Origin: Streptomyces viridosporus | Lineage (GTDB): Bacteria > Actinomycetota > Actinomycetes > Streptomycetales > Streptomycetaceae | Assembly (NCBI RefSeq): GCF_002078235.1 | Contig: NZ_MSGP01000004.1 | Coordinates: 1-64,000 of the forward strand | Direction: 5' to 3' | DNA: 64,000 nt | Shown: positions 25,502 through 34,444 of the stretch, in pieces | Numbering within the stretch: the first letter of the stretch is position 1 | How the letters are laid out: the number at the start of each line of letters is the position of its first letter | Position numbers and translations under genes: made by a program | The notes under the pieces: generated by a model | What the model was told of the DNA's origin: nothing | Seen by the model: the letters and a program-made list of their open reading frames with translations, nothing else | Database searches by the model: none

Positions 25502-25798
25502 ATGGGATACGTGATGCTCGCGGGTGCCATCACCGCCGAAGTAGCCGCCACGACCACCATGAAGTACAGCGACGGCTTCAACAGGCTCGGACCGTCGCTG
25601 GTGCCCCTCCTCGGATACGTGGTGTCCTTCGCGCTGCTCGCCCAGACCCTCAAGAGCATGTCCACCGGCACCGCTTACGCCACCTGGGCCGGGATCGGAA
25701 CGGCGGCCGTCGCGGCGATCGGCCTGGTGCTGTTCGGGGAGGGGCGGAACCTGGCCAAGGTCAGCGGGATCGTGCTGGACCTGGGCGGAGCCCACTGA
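25502..25798 (+). CDS. Small multidrug-resistance (SMR) transporter with shortened fourth helix
   Basis: The 98-residue protein shows the SMR pattern: GYVMLAGAITAEVAATTTMK with the essential membrane Glu, LVPLLGYVVSFALLAQTLKS, and AYATWAGIGTAAVAAIGLVL. The usual fourth helix is contracted to KVSGIVLDLGGAH, lacking about eight residues compared with typical members. Activity is therefore doubtful. Its stop overlaps a TetR start (TGATG), the standard SMR-repressor arrangement. Confidence 0.8.
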   Translation: MGYVMLAGAITAEVAATTTMKYSDGFNRLGPSLVPLLGYVVSFALLAQTLKSMSTGTAYATWAGIGTAAVAAIGLVLFGEGRNLAKVSGIVLDLGGAH

Positions 25799-25905
25799 TG
25801 GCCCGCCGCTACGACCCTGAGCGGCGGCAGCGCATCATCGACGCGGCCATCCGTGTGGTGGGCCGCAAGGGCATCGCCGGGCTGAGCCACCGCTCGGCCG
25901 CGGCG
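25798..25905 (+). pseudogene. TetR-family regulator, N-terminal fragment
   Basis: The ATG overlaps the SMR stop and encodes ARRYDPERRQRIIDAAIRVV and GIAGLSHRSAAAE, the start of a TetR HTH. Similarity stops near codon 36, where the sequence runs into the 3' end of the minus-strand IclR gene. The insertion of the mhp block apparently removed the rest of this repressor. Confidence 0.7.
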
Positions 25906-25923
25906 GAGAGGGGCACGGCAGTG

Positions 25924-26673
25924 TCAGCGGCCTCGGCGCGCGAGCGTGGAGCCCAGCGCTGTTGCCGCGGCACGCACGGCGGTTTCGTGGGATTCGGGGC
26001 GGAAGCGTCCGACAGGGCCGGTCACACTGATGGCGGCCACCACCGTGTGCCCGTCGGGCTTGAGGACCGGCGCGGCCACACAGAGCAGCCCGGGCGTCGA
26101 CTCCTCCCGCTCGTAGGCGACACCGGTTTCGACCGCCTTCGAGAGCTGTCTGCGCAGAAGGCCTGGCGCGATGACGGTATGGGGCGTTCGGCGCTCGAGA
26201 GGGCCGGTCAGTACAGCGGTCTGCTCGTCTTCTCCGGCATGGGCCAGCAGCACCTTGCCGATCGCAGTGCAGTGCATCGGCATACGCCCGCCGGTGCGCG
26301 ACGGCGCCTTGGCCTGGCGGTGTCCACCGATCTTCGCGATGTAGACGACCTCGTGGCCCTCGCGCACGCCGAGGTGCACCGTCTCGTGGGTGCGCTCGTA
26401 CAGATCCTGCAGGAACGGCATCGCCAGCTCCAGCAGTGTGCGCTCGGTGGCCGCACGCAGGCCCAGCTCGAAGAGACCGCCGGAGAGCTGGTAGCCGTGG
26501 GCGGTCTTGTCGAGCAGCCGGTGGTGGACCAGGTCTCCGGCCACGCGGTGGACCGTGCCCTTGGGCAGATCGGTACGCCGGACCAGCTCGGCGAGCGGCA
26601 GCACTGAGTCCGCCGGGCCGAACGCGCGCAGGATCGCCAATGCCTTGCCCAGGACGGTGTTGCGGTCCTCCAT
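25924..26673 (-). CDS. IclR-family regulator divergent from mhpDFE
   Basis: This 249-residue protein has a winged HTH (VLGKALAILRAFGPADSVLP, LPKGTVHRVAGDLVHHRLL) and an IclR effector domain (EVVYIAKIGGHRQAKAPSRT, PMHCTAIGKVLLAHA, ESTPGLLCVAAPVL). It is transcribed away from mhpD with 69 bases between, so shared control of both promoters is likely. It is only distantly similar to the IclR protein at 17150, so the two halves of the pathway appear to have separate regulators. Confidence 0.9.
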   Translation of the reverse strand: MEDRNTVLGKALAILRAFGPADSVLPLAELVRRTDLPKGTVHRVAGDLVHHRLLDKTAHGYQLSGGLFELGLRAATERTLLELAMPFLQDLYERTHETVHLGVREGHEVVYIAKIGGHRQAKAPSRTGGRMPMHCTAIGKVLLAHAGEDEQTAVLTGPLERRTPHTVIAPGLLRRQLSKAVETGVAYEREESTPGLLCVAAPVLKPDGHTVVAAISVTGPVGRFRPESHETAVRAAATALGSTLARRGR

Positions 26674-26742
26674 ACGAAGAGCGTACCGCTGAGTGGAACG
26701 CCGACGTGGAGTTCGCTTCGACCATGCCGCAGATTGGGCACC

Positions 26743-27549
26743 ATGCCCGAGACCCAGCCCGCTGTCGGCACCGACAGCATCGCCGCCGCCGCGGCCCGGC
26801 TCCGTGAGGCCGCGGCCACTGGCATCCCTGCCGCGCCCGTGCGCGACCTGATCGGCCCCGACGACGTCCAGGCGGCGTACGCCGTGCAACTGCAGCTCAC
26901 CGCCGAGCGGATCGAGGCCGGTGCCACGGTCGTCGGCCGGAAGATCGGCCTCACCTCCGTGGCCGTACAGGAGCAGCTCGGCGTCGACCAGCCCGACTTC
27001 GGCATCCTCTTCGACGACATGGAATACGCCGACGGCGCGGTCGTGCCGGCTGGCGCGATCCTCCAGCCGCGGGTCGAGGCCGAGATCGCCTTCGTGCTCA
27101 AGGCCGACCTGGCCGAGGGGCCGCTCGACGACGCCCGGGTGCGCGAGGCCATCGACTACGCCGTGGCCGCGATCGAGATCTGCGGCAGCCGCGTGGCCGA
27201 CTGGGACATCAGCTTCGGTGACACGGTCGCCGACAACGCCTCCGCCGGCGGCTACGTGCTCGGCACGCAGCGGGTGTCGCTCAAGGAGTTCGACCCCGTC
27301 GCGGCCGAGATGACGATGGCGATCGACGGCGAGACCGTCTCCACCGGCAGCGGCGCCGCCTGCCTCGGCGACCCGGTCAACGCCGTCGTTTGGCTCGCCC
27401 GCCAGGCCCGCGAACTGGGCGCGCCACTGCGCGCCGGCCAGGTCATCCTCTCCGGCGCGCTCGGCCCGATGCGCCCGGTGACGCCGGGCAACGCCGTCCA
27501 GACCACTGTCACCGGCCTCGGCACGGTGTCGGTCACCTTCTCCGAATAA
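26743..27549 (+). CDS. mhpD: 2-keto-4-pentenoate hydratase
   Basis: The 268-residue product matches MhpD/fumarylacetoacetase-fold hydratases: GRKIGLTSVAVQEQLGVDQP, FGILFDDMEY, metal-binding PRVEAEIAFVLKADL, and IEICGSRVADWDISFGDTVA. It adds water to 2-hydroxypenta-2,4-dienoate, giving 4-hydroxy-2-oxovalerate for the aldolase encoded two genes later. The upstream GTG/TTG frame extension adds only three residues. ATG 26743 is used. Confidence 0.92.
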   Translation: MPETQPAVGTDSIAAAAARLREAAATGIPAAPVRDLIGPDDVQAAYAVQLQLTAERIEAGATVVGRKIGLTSVAVQEQLGVDQPDFGILFDDMEYADGAVVPAGAILQPRVEAEIAFVLKADLAEGPLDDARVREAIDYAVAAIEICGSRVADWDISFGDTVADNASAGGYVLGTQRVSLKEFDPVAAEMTMAIDGETVSTGSGAACLGDPVNAVVWLARQARELGAPLRAGQVILSGALGPMRPVTPGNAVQTTVTGLGTVSVTFSE

Positions 27550-27558
27550 GGAGTGACG

Positions 27559-28521
27559 ATGGGCAAGACGAAGGTCGCCGTCATCGGGTCGGGCAACATC
27601 GGCACCGACTTGATGATCAAGATCATGCGCACTGCGCGCCATCTCGAGATGGGGGTCATGGTCGGCATCGACCCGGCCTCCGACGGCCTGGCCCGCGCGA
27701 GGCGCTTCGGGTTCGAGACCACCGCCGAGGGCGTGGACGGGCTGCTGAAGTCGCCGCAGATCGACGAGATCGGCATCGTCTTCGACGCCACCTCGGCCAG
27801 TGCGCACAAATACAACGACGAGAAGCTGCGCCCGCTCGACATCCGGATGATCGACCTGACGCCGGCCGCGATCGGGCCGTACGTCATCCCGGCGGTCAAC
27901 CTCGACGAGCACCTCGACGCACCCAACGTCAACATGGTCACCTGCGGCGGCCAGGCCACGATCCCGATCATGGCCGCGATCAGCCGGGTCGCCCCGGTGG
28001 CGTACGGCGAGATCGTCGCCTCGATCGCCTCCAAATCGGCCGGCCCCGGTACGCGGGCGAACATCGACGAGTTCACCGAGACGACCTCCGCGGCGATCGT
28101 GGAGGTCGGCGGCGCCCAGCGGGGCAAGGCGATCATCATCCTCAACCCGGCCGAACCGCCGCTGATGATGCGTGACACCGTCTTCGCGCTGGTCACCCTG
28201 CCCGAGGGGGAGGACGGCGAGACCGCGAAGGCGCAGATCACCGAGTCGATCCGGAAGATGGTGGCCGAGGTCGCCGCGTACGTCCCGGGTTACCAGATGG
28301 TCCAGGAGGTCCAGATCAGCGAGATTTCGGCCGATCAGCCGATCGAGACGCTGCTGATCGACGGACCGGACACGCGACCGACCCACCAGGTGTCGGTCTT
28401 CCTCAAGGTCGAGGGCGCGGGCATGTACCTCCCGGCGTACGCCGGAAACCTCGACATCATGACCTCGGCCGCGGTCCAGATGGCCGAGAAGATCGCTGCC
28501 GCGAAGGAGACCTCGAAGTGA
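27559..28521 (+). CDS. mhpF: Acetaldehyde dehydrogenase (acetylating)
   Basis: TAAGGAG ends five bases before the ATG at 27559, deciding the start over the GTG at 27553. The 320-residue enzyme has a Rossmann NAD-binding start ([17 protein letters not shown]), the catalytic Cys in [13 protein letters not shown], and the conserved [16 protein letters not shown]. It converts acetaldehyde, NAD and CoA to acetyl-CoA. It forms a channelled complex with MhpE, whose gene overlaps it by GTGA. Confidence 0.94.
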   Translation: MGKTKVAVIGSGNIGTDLMIKIMRTARHLEMGVMVGIDPASDGLARARRFGFETTAEGVDGLLKSPQIDEIGIVFDATSASAHKYNDEKLRPLDIRMIDLTPAAIGPYVIPAVNLDEHLDAPNVNMVTCGGQATIPIMAAISRVAPVAYGEIVASIASKSAGPGTRANIDEFTETTSAAIVEVGGAQRGKAIIILNPAEPPLMMRDTVFALVTLPEGEDGETAKAQITESIRKMVAEVAAYVPGYQMVQEVQISEISADQPIETLLIDGPDTRPTHQVSVFLKVEGAGMYLPAYAGNLDIMTSAAVQMAEKIAAAKETSK

Positions 28522-29543
28522 GCACCCCGATCTTCGTGCAGGACGTCACCCTCCGCGACGGGATGCACGCCGTCCGGCACCGCATCACGCCCGACGACGT
28601 CAAGCGCATCGTCGTGGCGCTGGAGGAGGCCGGCGTCGACGCGATCGAGGTTGCCCACGGCGACGGCCTCGCCGGCGGCTCGGTCAACTACGGCCCTGGC
28701 TCCCACACCGACTGGGAGTGGATCGAGGCCGCCGCCTCGGTCATCAAGAACGCCCGCCTCACCACCCTGCTGCTGCCGGGCGTGGGCACCATCGACGAGC
28801 TCAAGCACGCCTACGACCTCGGTGTCCGCTCGGTGCGCGTGGCCACACACTGCACCGAGGCCGACATCTCCGCCCAGCACATCGCCGCGGCCCGGGAGCT
28901 GGGCATGGACGTCTCCGGCTTCCTGATGCTCTCCCACATGGCCGAGCCCGAACAACTCGCCCAGCAGGCCAAGCTGATGGAGTCCTACGGAGCCCACTGC
29001 GTCTACGTCACCGACTCCGGCGGCCGGCTGACGATGAACGACGTCGCCGCCCGGGTGCGCGCCTACCGCGACGTCCTCGACCCGGCCACCGAGATCGGCA
29101 TCCACGCCCACGAGAACCTCTCGCTGTCCGTCGCCAACTCGGTGGTCGCGGTCGAGAACGGCGTCCGCCGCGTCGACGCCTCGCTCGCCGGACACGGTGC
29201 GGGCGCGGGGAACTGCCCCATCGAGGCGTTCATCGCGGTTGCGAACCTGTCGGGCTTCAAGCACAACTGCGACCTGTTCAAGCTGCAGGACGCCGCGGAC
29301 GACATCGTCCGGCCACTGCAGGACCGACCGGTCCGGGTCGACCGCGAGACCCTCACACTGGGCTACGGGGGCGTCTATTCCAGCTTCCTGCGGCACGCGG
29401 AGGTCGCCTCGCAGCGGTACGGCGTCGACGTGCGCGACATCCTGATGGAGTGCGGTCGGCGCCGCCTGGTCGGCGGACAGGAGGACATGATCATCGACAT
29501 CGCCCTCAACCTCGCGCCCGGCCGGCAAGTGCTCTCGCTCTAG
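28518..29543 (+). CDS. mhpE: 4-hydroxy-2-oxovalerate aldolase
   Basis: GTG start overlapping mhpF, with GAAGGAGA just upstream. The 341-residue DRE-TIM aldolase has [73 protein letters not shown] and the C-terminal communication domain. It splits 4-hydroxy-2-oxovalerate into pyruvate and acetaldehyde. The stop is TAG, whose final G belongs to an insertion sequence. The pre-insertion stop would have been TAA, so the protein is unchanged. Confidence 0.94.
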   Translation: MSTPIFVQDVTLRDGMHAVRHRITPDDVKRIVVALEEAGVDAIEVAHGDGLAGGSVNYGPGSHTDWEWIEAAASVIKNARLTTLLLPGVGTIDELKHAYDLGVRSVRVATHCTEADISAQHIAAARELGMDVSGFLMLSHMAEPEQLAQQAKLMESYGAHCVYVTDSGGRLTMNDVAARVRAYRDVLDPATEIGIHAHENLSLSVANSVVAVENGVRRVDASLAGHGAGAGNCPIEAFIAVANLSGFKHNCDLFKLQDAADDIVRPLQDRPVRVDRETLTLGYGGVYSSFLRHAEVASQRYGVDVRDILMECGRRRLVGGQEDMIIDIALNLAPGRQVLSL

Positions 29544-30639
29544 GGCGCGTATCGGGTTGCGATCAAGAGGTGGCCCGGGTGAGGTCTTTGATCCAGATCA
29601 TGGAGGCCCGGAGGTGGAGACCGGCGAGGTAGCTGTCCGGGGTCTTGTCGTACCGGGTGGCGATGCCTCGCCAGGCCTTGAGCTTGTTGATCAGCCGTTC
29701 GACGGTGTTCCGTTCCTTGTAGAGGCCGGCGTCGTGGCTGACAGGCCGACCACCCTTGCTGCCCTTCTTCGTCCGGTTCGCGGTCTGGTCCCTCTTCTCC
29801 GGGATGACCGCCTTGATACCGCGTTTCCGCAGGTGGACGCGGTTGCCGCGGGACGAGTAGGCCTTGTCCCCGGCGACCGCGTCCGGTCGGGTCCGAGGAC
29901 GGCCGACGGGTCCCCGGACCCGTATCCTCCTCGGCACGGGGATGAACTGCGGGCTGTCCGCGGCCTGCCCCGCGGTCAGGACAAACGCCAACGGGCGGCA
30001 CCAGCGGTCGGCGGCCAGGTGGACCTTGCCGGTCAGACCGCCCCTCGAGCGTCCGAGCAGGGCGGCCTTCAGCCGGAGTCCGCGACGGCGCCGGACGCGT
30101 CGCCGTTCCTCTCGTGCCGGGTCGTCTCCGGCGTCCCGCCCGACTTGTTCCTCCGGCCCGCCCCCCTTTGCCGGGCCTTCTCCTCCTCGGCAGCGGCCTT
30201 CTCCAGGGCGGTGAGCGTGTCGGCACGGAGGTGTGTCCCGGCAGCATCCTGGTGGGCCCTGGCGGTGGTGGAGTCCACGCTGACCAGGGACAAGTCCACC
30301 GCGTCCCGCTTCGCGGCTTCCGTGATCAGGCCCTCCAGGAGCGCCTCGAAGACGCCGGCGTCCCTCCACTGCCGGAAGCGGTTGGAGACGGTCGACCAGG
30401 CACCGAACTCGGCCGGCATCTCCCGCCACTGCCCCGCCGTCCTGAAGCGCCAGATCACGCCCTCGAACTGTTGCCGCAGCCGCCCGGGATACGGGCCGTA
30501 CTCGCCAATTGGCAGGTACGGCTCGATGAACTCCCACTCTGCTCTGTCAGTTGCACTCGCGTCATGCAGAACGACCTACCGGATCGGGCACCGCCACGAG
30601 AGCAAGTCCCGCAGTTTGATCACAACCCAATACGCGCCC
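29543..30639 (-). mobile_element. IS5-family insertion sequence with TA target duplication
   Basis: Terminal inverted repeats start GGGCGCGTAT at 29543 and end ATACGCGCCC at 30639. Over 24 bases they differ at only two positions. TA flanks both ends (29541-29542, 30640-30641), the expected target duplication. The element carries one frameshifted transposase and sits exactly in the mhpE stop codon. Confidence 0.85.
29563..30563 (-). pseudogene. IS5-family transposase in two frames
   Basis: The first half (WEFIEPYLPIGEYGPYPGRL, GQWREMPAEFGAWSTVSNRF, first catalytic Asp in LVSVDSTTARAHQDAAG) is in one frame. The second (GRSRGGLTGKVHLAADRWCR, VAGDKAYSSRGNR, catalytic Glu in NTVERLINKLKAWRGIATRY) is in another, with the switch near 30070. 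IS5-group elements often use programmed frameshifting, so this may be functional. However, the first frame also lacks a clear start codon (a stop precedes VVLHDASATD), so inactivation is equally possible. Confidence 0.75.
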
Positions 30640-30669
30640 TAAGCGTCACTGCCTGACCGGGTTCTGCTG

Positions 30670-31608
30670 TCAATTTGTTTCGACGTCAGAGGATCGTCTC
30701 GCGGCCTGCGCCCGATACCGTCCCGGTGTGGTGCCGAACTCCCGTTGAAAGGCGTGTGAGAGCGCGTACGGGCTGCCGTAGCCGACTCGGTCGGCGATGG
30801 TGGCCAGGGTGTCCGGGGTGTCGCGGAGCAGGGTGGCAGCGCGGATCACGCGCCACCAGGTGAGGTACGCCATCGGAGGGCGGCCGACCAGGGTGGTGAA
30901 CCGGCGCGCCAGGGTGGGACGGGAGACGCCCGCCTCCGCCGCCAGACGGTCATTGCTCCACGGCGCGGCCGGGTTCGAATGCAGCGCCCGCAGGGCGGCG
31001 GCCGCCACCGGGTCGCCCAGTGCGCGGGGCCAGGCTCCGCTGGGAGCCTCGGCCATCCAGGCGCGGATCATGTAGACGAGGAGGAGGTCGAGCAGGCTCG
31101 GGAGTGCCGCGCAGGAGCCGGGTCGGATCTCGTCCAGCTCACCGGCGAGCAGATCGATGGCGGCACGGAGTTCGAGGTGGCTGCCTACTCGGCTGGGAAG
31201 ACGGACGACCTCGGGCAGCTCTGCCATGAGCGGGTGCATGCGGCTGCAGTCCAGCCAGTACTTGCCGCAGAGCACCTCTGTCTCGTAGTTGTCGGGCTGG
31301 GTCCGCGGCTTCGTCTCCACAAGCCATTGCTCGAACGGCACCGCCTTCTTCTTCGCGACCGCCGCGTCGACCGGGAAATCGGCGATCACATGGCCTGTGC
31401 CATGGGGCAGCAGCACCGCGTCACCCACGCCGAGGGGCAGGGGGGCGCTGCCGTCGGTCAGTAGCTGGCAGTGGCCCTTGAGGACGACATAGAAGCCCGC
31501 GCCGTCGTACGGGTCCAGTCGCGCGCACCAGCTCCCGCTTGTCCGCAGCCGGTGGAACCAGGGGTGCCCGAGGTGCACGGCAGAGATCGCATCGCTCACC
31601 ACATCCAT
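30670..31608 (-). CDS. AraC-family regulator with cupin sensor domain
   Basis: The start at 31608 (MDVVSDAISAVHLG) is preferred over 31671, which would place 21 atypical residues in the divergent promoter. The 312-residue product has an N-terminal AraC cupin-type domain (GAGFYVVLKGHCQLLTDG, LPLGVGDAVLLPHGTGHVI) with a Cys-containing CGKYWLDCSR segment. The C-terminus carries the two AraC HTHs (WSNDRLAAEAGVSRPTLARR, LATIADRVGYGSPYALSHAF). It diverges from the hydrolase gene at 31713 and probably regulates it. Confidence 0.88.
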   Translation of the reverse strand: MDVVSDAISAVHLGHPWFHRLRTSGSWCARLDPYDGAGFYVVLKGHCQLLTDGSAPLPLGVGDAVLLPHGTGHVIADFPVDAAVAKKKAVPFEQWLVETKPRTQPDNYETEVLCGKYWLDCSRMHPLMAELPEVVRLPSRVGSHLELRAAIDLLAGELDEIRPGSCAALPSLLDLLLVYMIRAWMAEAPSGAWPRALGDPVAAAALRALHSNPAAPWSNDRLAAEAGVSRPTLARRFTTLVGRPPMAYLTWWRVIRAATLLRDTPDTLATIADRVGYGSPYALSHAFQREFGTTPGRYRAQAARRSSDVETN

Positions 31609-31712
31609 CCGTCCAAGATATGCGCCGTATGAAGGATGAGACGCATTCGTATTTTCTTGAGCCGAACGCATATCAGGATGATCGTTCGATATCCCTTAAG
31701 GTCGATCACGTG
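31609..31712. promoter_or_regulatory. Divergent promoter region of AraC and hydrolase genes
   Basis: This stretch is clearly more AT-rich than its surroundings. It contains related direct repeats (GACGCATTC, GAACGCATA) and an inverted ATATGCGCCGTAT. AraC proteins bind such half-sites between divergent genes. Which repeat is the operator cannot be decided by eye. Confidence 0.4.
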
Positions 31713-32651
31713 ATGAACGAGAACGAGAGCGTGCAGAACATGGTGCTGGGGGACGTCGAGGTCATCCGGATTGTCGAGTGGCACGAACCGTTCCTGCCCA
31801 CCTCCGGCATGTTCCCGGGAGCTGCCGCCGATGTATGGAAGGACAACGAGGACTGGCTGGCACCGGACCACTGGGAGCCGGACAGCGGCTTGGCGGTGCT
31901 TGCTTTGCAGAGCTGGGTGCTGCGCAGCGCGGGCCGGACCGTCCTGGTCGACACCGGAGCGGGGAACGGTCGCGAACGACCGGGCATGGGACCGTTCCAC
32001 CACTCCCGGAGTGATTTCCTCGGCCTCCTGGCGAGGGCCGGTGTCCGCCCGCAGGATGTCGACGTCGTCGTCAACACCCACCTCCACGTCGACCACGTCG
32101 GCTGGAACACCGTCGACGCGGGCGGGCAGTGGATACCGGCGTTCCCCAACGCCCAATACCTCATTCCGGCCGCCGACGACTTCCACTACGGTCCGGACAA
32201 CGCGTACGGGAATGGCGCGCAGCAGGCCGACCGCCTGATCTACGAAGACAGCATCGCGCCCATCCACCAGGCCGGACAGGCCGTGCTGTGGGACGGCCTC
32301 CACCGCATCGACGAACACCTCACCCTGGAGTCCGCACCCGGTCACACTCCCGGCTCATCGGTGCTGCGACTCGCATCCGGCAGCGACCGGGCAGTCTTCG
32401 TCGGGGATCTGCTGCACAGTCCGGTGCAGATCCTGCACCCCTGCTGCAACAGCAGCGCCTGCCTGGCACCAGAACAAGCGGTGGTCAGCCGCCGTCGGAT
32501 TCTCGGGCGGGCGGCCGACGAACGGGAGTTGCTCGTTCCCGCGCACTTCGGTGGCGCAGGGGCCCTGGAAATACGACGGGACAGTGACGGGTTCGCCCTC
32601 GGCCCATGGGCAACAACCAGCCGGAAGAAGAGTGCGTCCGCCTTCGAGTGA
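31713..32651 (+). CDS. Metallo-beta-lactamase-fold hydrolase
   Basis: The ATG at 31713 gives 312 residues. The zinc motif is THLHVDHVGWNT, with further ligands in ESAPGHTPGSSV, FVGDLLHSP and LLVPAHFGG, all in the right order for the MBL fold. The SGMFPGAAADVW and PHHSRSDFLGLLARAG-like segments suit quorum-lactonase/organophosphate-type hydrolases. The substrate is unknown. Control by the divergent AraC regulator suggests response to an imported small molecule. The region 32652-32780 holds no gene. Confidence 0.85.
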   Translation: MNENESVQNMVLGDVEVIRIVEWHEPFLPTSGMFPGAAADVWKDNEDWLAPDHWEPDSGLAVLALQSWVLRSAGRTVLVDTGAGNGRERPGMGPFHHSRSDFLGLLARAGVRPQDVDVVVNTHLHVDHVGWNTVDAGGQWIPAFPNAQYLIPAADDFHYGPDNAYGNGAQQADRLIYEDSIAPIHQAGQAVLWDGLHRIDEHLTLESAPGHTPGSSVLRLASGSDRAVFVGDLLHSPVQILHPCCNSSACLAPEQAVVSRRRILGRAADERELLVPAHFGGAGALEIRRDSDGFALGPWATTSRKKSASAFE

Positions 32652-32781
32652 GCCGTGACCTCGCCCGCTCACCGCCCCGCCGTCCTCCGAAGCCCTCGAC
32701 GCCTCGGCGGACGGCGCGACCATCGCCACCTGCGTCAGCCCGGGAGCCCACGGGCTGAGCGCACGACCATGAACACCATCC

Positions 32782-34278
32782 TCAAGACGCTGCGCCGGCT
32801 CTGTCCTTTCTGACGCCTGATCGACAGAACATTTGGCTCAGCAGCCGGACGGTGACGGCGTCAGGCCCATTCCATGCCGAGATGGGTGAGCGCGGCGCGT
32901 TGATCGGGGGTGAGTGAGCGCTTTCCAACCTCACGCTGACGCGTGGTGAAGAACGAGAACAGTCTTCACGATGTCGGTGATGCGGTTGGTGCTGCAGCGG
33001 AGTTTTCGCAGCAGGCGCCAGCCCTTGAGCGTGGCCATGGCCTGCTCGCCGACGCAGTGGATCTTGGCGTGGGTGGTGTTGTGCCGTCGCTTCCACTGCT
33101 TGAGCCGTCGGCGGTGGACTCAATCCATCAACGCAACAGGCCGTCAGCCTATCGGCTGGCGTATCGAAGCCGGGCGTGTTGCGAGGGCGGCTATTCAGTT
33201 TCGGCACGATGGCGTCGAGGTCGTCCTGGGTCAGGTGCCCCATGCTGGTGCCTTTGGGCAGGTACTGACGGAGCGGGCGATTGGTGTTCTCGTTCGTGCC
33301 GCGCTGCCACGGGCTGCGCGGGTCGGCGAAGTACACGTCGAGGCCGGTGGCAGCGGTCACCTCCTGGTGACCGGCGAGCTCCACCCCGCGGTCCCACGTC
33401 AGGGTCTTGCGGAGCGTGGTGGGCAGGCTGCGTAGCTTGTCGGACAGCCGCGCGGTAACGGTGGCCGCGTCCCGGCCATCGAGCTGGACCGGGACCGTGA
33501 AGCGGGTGGAACGTTCGACGACCGTGGCGATCTGAGTCAGGCCGCGGCCCAGAAGCAGGTCACCCTCCCGGTGGCCCGGCACCGTGCGGCTGCCGGCCTC
33601 GACCGGCCGCTCGCGAATGAAGACCGCGTCCTTGATCTGCGAACGCCACTGGCCCGAGACGGTGTTGTGGATGTTGCGCCGGGTCGGGCGGCCGGACCGC
33701 AGATGTTTCTGCAGGGCCTTGGCCAGCACCCCGCGGGCCGGCATGAACAGGGACTTGTAGATCGTCTCGTGGCTGATCCGCATCCCCGAGCCGGGCGGGT
33801 AGGTCTTGGCCAGGTGGCCGACGATCTGCTCCGGTGCCCAGTCCTCTGCCGGCTTCTCTGCCACCAGTTCCCGCAACTGCTGATTCACGCCCGGCAGGCA
33901 TGGCTTGGGGCGTCGTGCCCGGTCCCGGGCCCGGTCCTCGGCATCCACGGCTCGGTAGTGCCTGGGTCCCTTGTTCCGTGCGATCTTCCTGCTGATGGTC
34001 GACGGGGCTCGGCCCAGGGTTCGGGCGATCTCCCGCATCGAGTCGCCCCGGGCCAGACCGCGCGAGATCTGCTCGCGCTCAGCCGGCGTCAGGTGGCAGG
34101 ACCGCCGACGCCGAACCCGCGGAACATATCCGCCGTTGGACTTGAGGATCGTGAAGATCGACCCTGGAGGACGGCCCAGTGCCCGGGATATCTCGCTGAT
34201 CGACTCGCCTGCCTTCCAGCGGTCCCACAGCTCCCGCTTCTGCGCATCCGACATGCCCGGACGCCCCAACCGCGCCAT
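32782..34278 (-). CDS. IS30-family transposase, read-through into flanking remnant
   Basis: The IS30 part (33113-34278) has an N-terminal HTH (LTPAEREQISRGLARGDSMR, APSTISRKIARNKG), SHETIYKSLF, and the DDE core: HREGDLLLGRG, LTWDRGVELAGHQ, YFADPRSPWQRGTNENTN. It ends at RNTPGFDTPADRL. No stop codon is met before the left inverted repeat, so the open frame runs on into the older transposase remnant and ends at 32782. The last ~115 residues are therefore not native. The catalytic core is intact. Confidence 0.85.
   Translation of the reverse strand: MARLGRPGMSDAQKRELWDRWKAGESISEISRALGRPPGSIFTILKSNGGYVPRVRRRRSCHLTPAEREQISRGLARGDSMREIARTLGRAPSTISRKIARNKGPRHYRAVDAEDRARDRARRPKPCLPGVNQQLRELVAEKPAEDWAPEQIVGHLAKTYPPGSGMRISHETIYKSLFMPARGVLAKALQKHLRSGRPTRRNIHNTVSGQWRSQIKDAVFIRERPVEAGSRTVPGHREGDLLLGRGLTQIATVVERSTRFTVPVQLDGRDAATVTARLSDKLRSLPTTLRKTLTWDRGVELAGHQEVTAATGLDVYFADPRSPWQRGTNENTNRPLRQYLPKGTSMGHLTQDDLDAIVPKLNSRPRNTPGFDTPADRLTACCVDGLSPPPTAQAVEATAQHHPRQDPLRRRAGHGHAQGLAPAAKTPLQHQPHHRHREDCSRSSPRVSVRLESAHSPPINAPRSPISAWNGPDAVTVRLLSQMFCRSGVRKDRAGAAS
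32931..33112 (-). pseudogene. IS5-type transposase remnant interrupted by IS30
   Basis: The minus strand encodes LKQWKRRHNTTHAKIHCVGE, then MATLKGWRLLRKLRCSTNRI and TDIVKTVLVLHHAS with a stop, the C-terminus of a DDE transposase of the HARBI/IS5 type. It is cut at 33112, where the IS30 element begins. The few codons upstream of the cut continue on the far side of IS30 (34336-34361). Confidence 0.7.
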
Positions 34279-34335
34279 CCGACACCTCCGGCACCTGTTC
34301 TACCTGGGGTGTTGCGTTGAACGATTGAGTCCACC
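33113..34335 (-). mobile_element. IS30-family insertion sequence with GGC target duplication
   Basis: Left end GGTGGACTCAATCCATCAAC (33113) and right end, read inward from 34335, GGTGGACTCAATCGTTCAAC: 26-base terminal repeats with two mismatches. GGC lies directly outside both ends (33110-33112 and 34336-34338). The element is inserted in an older IS5-type transposase remnant. Confidence 0.88.
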
Positions 34336-34444
34336 GGCGCGTACCTGAACGGTGCGCGCATGCCCGACTAGGGCCTGTCCGATGGGTCGTGTGAGCTGGT
34401 CAGGCGCCGTGGCCTAGTGTTTGCTGCTGGACGGAGGGGGTCGC

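Noticed and set aside
25924-28386. 820-codon minus-strand ORF
   Set aside because: Only its last 249 codons are the IclR gene. The upstream part is antisense to mhpD and mhpF.
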